Made by a program: the position numbers and the translations under genes. DNA of 64,000 nt, taken from the NCBI RefSeq assembly GCF_000974785.1, contig NZ_BBWV01000002.1:1116001-1180000 (forward strand), written 5' to 3'. A model generated the notes under the pieces. The model saw only the letters and a list, made by a program, of their open reading frames with translations. It did not search any database and was not told the DNA's origin. This document shows, in pieces, positions 58,161-64,000 of this stretch. Origin of the DNA: Flavihumibacter petaseus NBRC 106054 (GTDB lineage Bacteria; Bacteroidota; Bacteroidia; Chitinophagales; Chitinophagaceae). The number at the start of each line of letters is the position of its first letter. The first letter of the stretch is position 1.

Positions 58161-58970
58161 TCACCAATTACGATCAAATCTGTACCAGGAATTACCGGGG
58201 AACTTCCATTCCGGAGTTACAATAGTGGTTTGTAATTCGCTGTTAGTCAAACTATACCAGGGATTTAACGCTGTATTTTCCGGATTTTTTACAACATGCA
58301 GGTCCTGTGCAGGCATATATCCCTGCATCAACAGGTAGATGCGCCCACCCGCGTTATTTACTGCGACGTCCAGTACCAGTACTGCGTGGCCGGGATGACC
58401 ACCCTCCAGGAGAACATCTCCTGGTTGTGGCAGGGCGGCTGACAACCGTTTCAGCTGATGGGAAAGTGAAGCAGTTCCCGCATAAGTGAAAACCACCCGC
58501 AGAAAACCACCCAGCTCGTTACGGTTATTCATAGCTGTTATACCTGCTGCATTTTCCCGCAATACCAGCCGGTTATTTTTCAAACTATAGCGAACGCCCC
58601 GGCACCAATCCGTGTACCGGAGCCATGTGCCGTCTGTTGCCAGGAATGCAATTCTGTTGTATGCGCCGCGGGAGAACAGGTACTTCGCATGCAACAACAT
58701 AACGGCATCGGCACATTGAACCAGGTCCGTCGATCCAACGGGAATATTTAATACTGCATACTGAGCAGTCTGCCTCCTTTTCAGGGTGCCATCAAAAAGA
58801 AACACCCTGTTGTCTTCCCTCAGTGGCAAACTTCTCAGATAGGCTGTAATTGAAGTGTCCGCAACGGGAAGCCTGTTGTATCCGGGAGGTAAAGGGATGC
58901 TGCTGACCGTAGCAGGCGAGGACAGTCGAAAAAGTGGCAAAAAAATTGAAAGGAAGAAGGCCAATTGCAT
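58161..58970 (-). CDS. DUF4846-family secreted protein
   Basis: 269 aa with a short N-terminal signal (QLAFFLSIFLPLFRLSSPA). Family features: PPGYNRLPVADTSITAYLRS, FLFDGTLKRRQTAQYAVLNI, QCADAVMLLHAKYLFS, and the HPGHAVLVLDVAVN region with conserved His. The fold may be a papain-like or lipase-like catalytic domain (inference, from the Cys/His/Asp pattern CADAVM.../GHAVLVLD), which I could not confirm. Divergent from the response regulator gene. Confidence 0.8.
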   Translation of the reverse strand: MQLAFFLSIFLPLFRLSSPATVSSIPLPPGYNRLPVADTSITAYLRSLPLREDNRVFLFDGTLKRRQTAQYAVLNIPVGSTDLVQCADAVMLLHAKYLFSRGAYNRIAFLATDGTWLRYTDWCRGVRYSLKNNRLVLRENAAGITAMNNRNELGGFLRVVFTYAGTASLSHQLKRLSAALPQPGDVLLEGGHPGHAVLVLDVAVNNAGGRIYLLMQGYMPAQDLHVVKNPENTALNPWYSLTNSELQTTIVTPEWKFPGNSWYRFDRNW

Positions 58971-58977
58971 TTATAAC

Positions 58978-58985
58978 TATTTTTG
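58978..58985 (+). promoter_or_regulatory. -7 promoter box TATTTTTG for the response regulator
   Basis: Exact TAnnTTTG match 69 bases before ATG 59055; a spaced TTG was not clear. Confidence 0.45.
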
Positions 58986-59054
58986 GATGGATCGAAGATG
59001 CACAGGCACCCTGCTTGCATACCAGCAGATTCATTTTAGACTAATCTTAACAGC

Positions 59055-60218
59055 ATGTCAAACATCCTGATCATTGACGACGAAAGGGCGATTCGCAAAA
59101 CACTGGGAGAAATACTTTCTTACGAGGGGTATAAAATCGAGGAAGCATCCGATGGGGAAGAAGGCCTGAAAAAATTCAGGGAGCGGACATTTGATGTCGT
59201 ACTATGTGATATCAAAATGCCCAAGCTGGATGGCCTTGAATTCCTGGACAAAGCCAGGGAAGCAAATCCGGACGTGCCCATCATCATGATCTCCGGACAC
59301 GGCACCATTGAGACTGCCGTAGAAGCTGTTAAAAAGGGCGCGTTTGACTATATTTCCAAACCACCGGACCTCAACCGCCTGCTGATCACCCTTCGCAATG
59401 CAATGGATAAAACCTCCCTGGTTACCGAAACCAGGGTGTTGAAACGTAAAGTCAGCAAGGTGCAGGAAATGATCGGTGATTCACCGGCCATACAGCGCAT
59501 TAAGGATACGATTGAGAAAGTGGCACCTACGGATGCCCGCGTACTGATTACGGGAGAAAACGGGGTGGGTAAAGAACTCGTGGCAAGGTGGCTGCATGAA
59601 AAGAGTAACCGCTCATCCGGCCAGCTGGTAGAGGTGAATTGTGCTGCCATTCCAGGCGAACTGATCGAAAGTGAGCTTTTCGGTCACGAAAAAGGCTCTT
59701 TCACATCCGCCATCAAACAACGCATCGGCAAATTTGAACAGGCGAGTGGCGGCACCCTGTTCCTCGACGAGATCGGGGATATGAGCCTCACCGCACAGGC
59801 CAAGGTACTGCGGGCGCTACAGGAAGGTAAGATCACGAGGGTAGGGGGAGAAAAGGAAATATCAGTAGATGTTCGGGTGATTGCGGCTACCAACAAAGAC
59901 CTGCTGAAGGAAGTGGAGGAGAAAAACTTCCGGCTTGACCTGTACCACCGCCTTAGCGTGATCCTTATTCACGTACCGTCACTGAATGAGAGAAGAGACG
60001 ATATCGTGCTGCTCGTTGACAAGTTCCTGGAAAATATCTGTGCCGAGTATGGCATCGCCAAAAAAGATATTGATAAGGCAGCGCTTGAAGCCCTGAAACA
60101 ATATAACTGGACCGGTAATATCCGCGAATTGCGGAACGTGGTGGAAAGGCTGGTAATTCTGTCTGGTAAGGTAATACAGCGTGAAGATGTGCTCAATAAC
60201 ATTGTGCAACGCAGTTGA
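59055..60218 (+). CDS. Sigma54-type AAA+ response regulator without DNA-binding domain
   Basis: 387 aa. The receiver domain is at 1-120 (phospho-Asp52 in LCDIKMPKLDG, Lys102 in DYISKPPD). The AAA+ domain follows (about 140-375) with Walker A GENGVGKE (167-174), Walker B LFLDEIGD and arginine-finger region RLDLYHRLSVILI. The GAFTGA loop that contacts sigma54 reads GSFTSA (214-219). A Fis-type helix-turn-helix does not follow, because the protein ends at WTGNIRELRNVVERLVILSG and a short tail. It is a common Bacteroidota form (AtoC-like) of the NtrC family. The cognate kinase is not in the window. Confidence 0.92.
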   Translation: MSNILIIDDERAIRKTLGEILSYEGYKIEEASDGEEGLKKFRERTFDVVLCDIKMPKLDGLEFLDKAREANPDVPIIMISGHGTIETAVEAVKKGAFDYISKPPDLNRLLITLRNAMDKTSLVTETRVLKRKVSKVQEMIGDSPAIQRIKDTIEKVAPTDARVLITGENGVGKELVARWLHEKSNRSSGQLVEVNCAAIPGELIESELFGHEKGSFTSAIKQRIGKFEQASGGTLFLDEIGDMSLTAQAKVLRALQEGKITRVGGEKEISVDVRVIAATNKDLLKEVEEKNFRLDLYHRLSVILIHVPSLNERRDDIVLLVDKFLENICAEYGIAKKDIDKAALEALKQYNWTGNIRELRNVVERLVILSGKVIQREDVLNNIVQRS

Positions 60219-60223
60219 TTTGT

Positions 60224-61117
60224 TTAAGCCAGGCGTGGTTGCCCTTCATGGTCGGAAGCAAAGGCCAGCAGCGCATTGTCCGTTTCCAGCCAGTTAATGC
60301 CTTTGGCAGGAACCGGCCAGGCCTTTTGCTTCCCTGAAATCACGATGGAAACATGCGGAAAGTTTGTTTTCAATGCAGCAAGTGCATCCATCGGGTTATT
60401 TTCACAAAGCTGGGTGATCAGGTGGGTATAGATATGGGTGATCCCGTGAACAGCCAGCACATCGTTCAATGCTTCCCAGGACGCTTCTTTTCCCAGGTAG
60501 AGTACCGGCGTGCCGTTTTTGCGCAACAGCCAGGCCATGAATAACAGTGGTATTTCATGCGGTTCTCCGGCAGGTGTGAACAACAATGCTCTTCGTCCCG
60601 TATGGTACACAGGTCGCGGAAGGGATTCGATAGCCAGTACTATTTTTCTCAGGATCAGGTTACTGCCGAAATGTTCCTGAGCCGGAATGGCCCTGTCGAT
60701 CAGCCAGTACATGCCGATCTTCTCCAGGTAAGGGAACATGACTTCCAGTACCGCTTTTTCAAATCCCAGGCGGAGGATAAGCGCATCGAGAATATGATTA
60801 AATCTCTGCTGGTCAAAAGCCTGGGTTGCTTCCAGCAACTGAAGCACATGACCCTCATGCTGGCAGCAATTTTCAATACTGTGGGCAAGCTGTTTTAGCT
60901 CGGTTTCCGTCATCGCCGCCAGGTGGGATATCTTGTGGCCGTATTTGTACAATAGTGCGAGGCGGAGGATGTGTTTAAGGTCTTCATCGTCATAAAACCG
61001 GTGGCCGCTTTCTTTCCGCTTGGCAGGACAAACCCCGTAACGCTGCTCCCATATCCTGAGGGTATGCGCCTTAATCCCCGTCAGGTTTTCAATATCATTT
61101 ATAGTGAAATGATTCAT
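60224..61117 (-). CDS. MerR-family regulator with B12-binding domain (CarH-like)
   Basis: 297 aa. An N-terminal MerR DNA-binding domain (FTINDIENLTGIKAHTLRIW, RRY-like EQRYGVCPAKRKESGHRFY) is followed by a helical bundle and a Rossmann-type cobalamin-binding domain. The Wx9EH motif of AdoCbl light sensors such as CarH is present: W138 and E148-H149 in WLIDRAIPAQEH. The B12 His lies in TPAGEPHEIPLLF (H187; ExHxxP instead of ExHxxG). Binding of adenosylcobalamin and light response are therefore plausible, but unproven. Carotenoid or photolyase genes are not adjacent; it converges with the response regulator and diverges from lepB. Confidence 0.88.
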   Translation of the reverse strand: MNHFTINDIENLTGIKAHTLRIWEQRYGVCPAKRKESGHRFYDDEDLKHILRLALLYKYGHKISHLAAMTETELKQLAHSIENCCQHEGHVLQLLEATQAFDQQRFNHILDALILRLGFEKAVLEVMFPYLEKIGMYWLIDRAIPAQEHFGSNLILRKIVLAIESLPRPVYHTGRRALLFTPAGEPHEIPLLFMAWLLRKNGTPVLYLGKEASWEALNDVLAVHGITHIYTHLITQLCENNPMDALAALKTNFPHVSIVISGKQKAWPVPAKGINWLETDNALLAFASDHEGQPRLA

Positions 61118-61185
61118 GTTAACAAATTATTGGGGTTGTGGCTGTCATATTTTTTGCCTCGCTGTTACAAATACACGCAGAATGG

Positions 61186-61193
61186 TATTTTTG
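61186..61193 (+). promoter_or_regulatory. -7 promoter box TATTTTTG for lepB
   Basis: Exact TAnnTTTG match 20 bases before ATG 61214, divergent from the MerR gene. Confidence 0.65.
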
Positions 61194-61213
61194 TCCGAAT
61201 ATAAACCGCAAGA

Positions 61214-62770
61214 ATGACATCGAATCAAATCCTGATCGTAGCGCTGATATCTCTCCTGATCTTTATTTTACCCGCTTTTGGTTTATCAAAGCTATTTCAA
61301 AAAGCCGGAGCTCCGGGTTGGAAAGCCTGGATTCCCTTTTACAACACCTGGGAGATGATAAAGATTGCGAAAAGACCAAAACACTGGTTCTTTTGGCAGT
61401 TTATCCCGGTGGTAGGATGGTTCGTGACACTGGGCATATATATAGAATTCATTAAATGTTTCAATAAGTTCGGTTTTTGGGAACATGCTGCGACCTGCCT
61501 GGTTCCCTTTATATACTTTCCCTACGTGGCACTGTCCCCCAAAACCCGTTATATTGGGCCAGACGGGGTAAAACATTATCAGAAATCCACTGCGCGGGAA
61601 TGGATCGACGCGGGGGTGTTTGCGATTGTTGCCGCTACGCTGATCCGGACCTTCATTTTTGAGGCTTACGTCATCCCTACCGGGTCCATGGAAAAGACCC
61701 TGCTCGTGAACGATTTCCTGTTTGTAAGCAAACTCAGTTACGGCCCGCGGATTCCGAATACGCCGCTGGCAATCCCTTTTGTTCACCATACTATACCGGG
61801 AACGGATATGCGCTCCTATACCGAGGTCATCAAACTTCCTTACAGCAGGTGGTTTGCAAGCGCCGTAAAAAGAAATGACGTGGTGGTGTTCAATTTTCCC
61901 ACAGGCGATACCGTCATCAATAAACCGGAGTTTCAGTCCGTCAATCCTTATTACGACGCAGCCCGCATGATCGGCAATGGCAGTCTCGATGCCGGCCGCA
62001 GGGAGATCCTGGCAAATCCGGACGCCTATCCGCTCGTTATCCGGCCGGTCGACAAGCGGGAAAATTACATCAAGCGTTGTGTGGCTATTGGCGGCGACAC
62101 ACTCGAAGTAAGGGACGGCCGGGTTTACATCAACAGCCAGCCCGGTTTCGAACCGCCGCATTCGCAAATCCAGTATGAAGTGGAAACAAATGGTCAGCCG
62201 ATGAACGCTGAAACGATGCTGGAAGAGTACAATATCGATATTGAAAACCCGGAAGAGCTGACCAGCCTGGGTGGCAATAAATTCAATATGCTGCTGACCA
62301 ATGAGGCAGTTGCGAAGATGAAACAGTCAGGAATTGCGAAATCCATCAAGCCGCAACTGATGCATGCAAACATGATCGATCCCCGTTTATGGGGACAACT
62401 ATGCTATCCGTATGATACCCTGCACAAATGGACGGTAGACGACTTCGGCCCGCTCTGGATCCCCGAAAAAGGCAAGACACTTACCCTGACACCGGAGAAT
62501 TACTCACTTTACGAGCGCGCGATCCGGGTTTACGAGAACAATACGCTGGAACAAAAAAATGGTCAGTTTTTCATTAATGGAGTAGCTTCGAACCAGTATA
62601 CCTTCAAAATGAACTATTACTGGATGATGGGAGACAACCGCCACTATTCCCAGGATAGCCGTTTCTGGGGATTCGTGCCTGAAGACCATGTAGTAGGCGA
62701 AGCCTGGATCATCTGGATGAGTGTGAAAAACGGTATACGCTGGAACCGCCTGTTCCGGAGCATTAAATAA
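61214..62770 (+). CDS. lepB: Signal peptidase I with N-terminal membrane extension
   Basis: 518 aa, longer than usual. Residues 1-120 form extra membrane helices (LIVALISLLIFILPAFGLS, WFFWQFIPVVGWFVTLGIY, VPFIYFPYVALSPK) resembling the DUF5684 family. The catalytic part starts at about 125: a helix (DAGVFAIVAATLIRTFIFEA), box B with Ser158 (IPTGSMEKTLL), Lys287 in RENYIKRCVAIGGD, and box E MMGDNRHYSQDSRFWGFVPE. An insertion of about 170 residues lies between the Lys and box E. It removes signal peptides on the periplasmic side. cdd follows 14 bases later. Confidence 0.95.
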   Translation: MTSNQILIVALISLLIFILPAFGLSKLFQKAGAPGWKAWIPFYNTWEMIKIAKRPKHWFFWQFIPVVGWFVTLGIYIEFIKCFNKFGFWEHAATCLVPFIYFPYVALSPKTRYIGPDGVKHYQKSTAREWIDAGVFAIVAATLIRTFIFEAYVIPTGSMEKTLLVNDFLFVSKLSYGPRIPNTPLAIPFVHHTIPGTDMRSYTEVIKLPYSRWFASAVKRNDVVVFNFPTGDTVINKPEFQSVNPYYDAARMIGNGSLDAGRREILANPDAYPLVIRPVDKRENYIKRCVAIGGDTLEVRDGRVYINSQPGFEPPHSQIQYEVETNGQPMNAETMLEEYNIDIENPEELTSLGGNKFNMLLTNEAVAKMKQSGIAKSIKPQLMHANMIDPRLWGQLCYPYDTLHKWTVDDFGPLWIPEKGKTLTLTPENYSLYERAIRVYENNTLEQKNGQFFINGVASNQYTFKMNYYWMMGDNRHYSQDSRFWGFVPEDHVVGEAWIIWMSVKNGIRWNRLFRSIK

Positions 62771-62784
62771 CAACAGTAACCGCC

Positions 62785-63279
62785 ATGCAGGAGCATTCGT
62801 ATCAATTCTCCTATGCACTTTACGACAGCATTGATGACCTGACGGAGGAAGATGCATGGCTCTTATCGGAAGCGCGGGAAGTTACTGAACATGCCTATGC
62901 GCCCTATTCGAATTTTCATGTTGGCGCTGTTGCAAAACTGTCGAATGGCGAGATCCTTGCGGGTTCCAATCAGGAAAATGCATCGTTTCCCGTGGGGCTT
63001 TGTGCTGAACGGGTGTTGCTGGCATCCATTGCCTCCCTGTTTCCGAAAGTTCCGATTGAATCTATTGCCTTAAGTTATCGCAGCAGCCTGGTGGACAGTG
63101 ATCATCCCATTACGCCTTGTGGCATTTGCCGCCAGAGCCTGCAGGAATATGAGAAGCGGGTAAAACATCCGATAAGGCTGATACTCGGTGGTATGGAAGG
63201 AAAGGTCATTATCATACCTGCCGCCAGCATGTTGCTGCCACTGAGTTTTAGTCCGGAAGATATGGGTAACGGGCGCTGA
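62785..63279 (+). CDS. cdd: Cytidine deaminase
   Basis: 164 aa. The zinc and catalytic motif is CAERVLLASIASL in the region VGLCAERV, and TPCGICRQSLQEYE supplies the second zinc cysteine pair. APYSNFHVGAVAKLSNGEIL and GSNQENASFPVGLC are also conserved. It deaminates cytidine and deoxycytidine in nucleoside salvage. Start at ATG 62785, 14 bases after lepB. The stop is 63279, directly adjoining the convergent ogt gene. Confidence 0.95.
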   Translation: MQEHSYQFSYALYDSIDDLTEEDAWLLSEAREVTEHAYAPYSNFHVGAVAKLSNGEILAGSNQENASFPVGLCAERVLLASIASLFPKVPIESIALSYRSSLVDSDHPITPCGICRQSLQEYEKRVKHPIRLILGGMEGKVIIIPAASMLLPLSFSPEDMGNGR

Positions 63280-63771
63280 TCAGAAGAGCGTTTGCACACC
63301 CCATGCAATCTTTTGTTCATGCTGCAACAACCAACGTTTACGGGATAGTCCGCCGGCATATCCTACAAGATCTCCTTTTGCGCCAATCACCCGGTGGCAG
63401 GGAACGATGATCGCAATCCGGTTCCTGCCATTGGTGCTGGCTGCTGCCCTGATGGATTTGGGATCACCGAGCTTACGGGCAAGCTCGGTATAGGAAATTG
63501 TTTTACCGTAAGCGATACCACAAAGTTCCGACCAGACAGATTGCTGAAAACTGGTACCTTCCTGGTGAACGGGCAATTCGAATTGCCTCCTGACACCCTG
63601 GAAATATTCAATGAGTTGCTCTGTACAATTCTGCAGGAGCGGCGAATACTCTCCCGCAGCCGGCAATTCCAGGTGTTCGTCCTCCCGGCAGAAGTGAACT
63701 TCTTCGATGTAACTGCTGGTGGCCGTGATTCGAATCAATCCGATAGGCGATTGGTAATAAGCCGTCGGCAT
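63280..63771 (-). CDS. ogt: Methylated-DNA--[protein]-cysteine S-methyltransferase
   Basis: 163 aa, one-domain type. N-terminal part YYQSPIGLIRITATSSYIEE, then the DNA-binding HTH-like region SFQQSVWSELCGIAYGKTIS, YTELARKLGDPKSIRAAAS, and active-site IVPCHRVIGAKGDLVGYAGG with the methyl-accepting Cys. It repairs O6-methylguanine by suicide transfer. Follows the CsaA-like gene by 7 bases. Confidence 0.96.
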   Translation of the reverse strand: MPTAYYQSPIGLIRITATSSYIEEVHFCREDEHLELPAAGEYSPLLQNCTEQLIEYFQGVRRQFELPVHQEGTSFQQSVWSELCGIAYGKTISYTELARKLGDPKSIRAAASTNGRNRIAIIVPCHRVIGAKGDLVGYAGGLSRKRWLLQHEQKIAWGVQTLF

Positions 63772-63778
63772 GCTGGTT

Positions 63779-64000
63779 TTACCCTATTTTATGGCCGTTT
63801 TCCACAGCACGTTCGGGTTGTAATAAAACTACATCATTGTTTTCATTGTATATGCCCAGTACAAGGCATTCGCTGACGAAGTTGGCGATCTGTTTAGGAG
63901 GAAAGTTCACCACGGCCACCACCTGCTTTCCGATCAGGGCTTCTGCTGAATAAAGTGCTGTGATCTGGGCAGACGACCTTTTCATACCAATTGCACCAAA
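63779..64000 (-). CDS. CsaA-like tRNA-binding domain protein (5' partial)
   Basis: The frame is open to the right edge, so the N-terminal part lies outside. Visible segments: FGAIGMKRSSAQITALYS, then EALIGKQVVAVVNFPPKQIA, FVSECLVLGIYNENNDVVLL and PERAVENGHKIG at the end. These match the C-terminal part of CsaA, a dimeric OB-fold protein related to the tRNA-binding domain of methionyl-tRNA synthetase. It may act as a chaperone or tRNA binder. Only 74 codons are in the window; a full gene would be about 110. Confidence 0.9.
   Translation of the reverse strand, partial: FGAIGMKRSSAQITALYSAEALIGKQVVAVVNFPPKQIANFVSECLVLGIYNENNDVVLLQPERAVENGHKIG

Overview
The window comes from a member of the Bacteroidota, most likely Chitinophagales/Chitinophagaceae. 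Evidence: a SusC/SusD pair with TonB-linked partners, many TAnnTTTG promoter boxes (the Bacteroidota -7 element) with almost no Shine-Dalgarno sequences, PorT-like and DUF5777-like barrels, DUF4302 and DUF4846 proteins, Cys lipoboxes of the Bacteroidota kind, and moderate GC. No rRNA, tRNA, CRISPR, insertion sequence or prophage was recognised. Family names come from reading translated sequence without database searches.

Layout. 1-3973: end of a sulfate-assimilation operon (TonB receptor, siroheme synthase/TSUP transporter fusion, cysN). 4056-4745: ftsE. 4753-7941 (-): two glycosyltransferases and a Gfo/Idh/MocA oxidoreductase. 8056-12149: translation and RNA housekeeping plus lipid synthesis (rpsO, pnp, prmA, plsY). 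12217-15716: M48 protease lipoprotein, YdeI/OmdA-type protein, dnaG (-). 15842-17810: ECF sigma factor with a partner that has an anti-sigma-like N-terminus, one membrane helix and a barrel-like C-terminus. 17868-20119: OB-fold protein, mono-haem lipoprotein, YceI, DUF5777 barrel. 20085-21854 (-): two small acidic paralogues, YkgJ-type Cys-cluster protein, rhodanese-thioredoxin lipoprotein. 22172-27878: topoisomerase IV parE and parC with two genes between them. 27926-33060 (-): secreted protein, smpB, accD, pgi, ltaE. 33392-36910: smc.

36911-39030 is the least ordinary stretch. An orphan gene (-) and a stand-alone LytTR regulator (+) diverge from a control region with 22-bp tandem repeats, 11-bp direct repeats and a large dyad. 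A similar hairpin lies before the orphan gene and before a 50-codon basic ORF. This is the best candidate here for an undescribed regulatory module.

39130-47349: DUF486 protein, trmN6, tsaD, MacB/FtsX-type permease, a coiled-coil protein, an EF-G2 paralogue lacking the catalytic His, thiolase and GNAT. 47446-56560: a SusCD locus with a zinc metallohydrolase lipoprotein, DUF4302 protein, collagen-like lipoprotein and S41 protease, suggesting use of peptides or proteins. 56615-64000: pdhB, a 50-aa membrane protein (-), a DUF4846 protein, a sigma54-type response regulator without HTH, a MerR/B12-type regulator, lepB, cdd, ogt and a partial CsaA-like gene.

Starts were moved from the longest frame where family N-termini or promoter boxes required it (ftsE, M48 protease, dnaG, accD, smc, pdhB, tsaD, YkgJ, GNAT and others).
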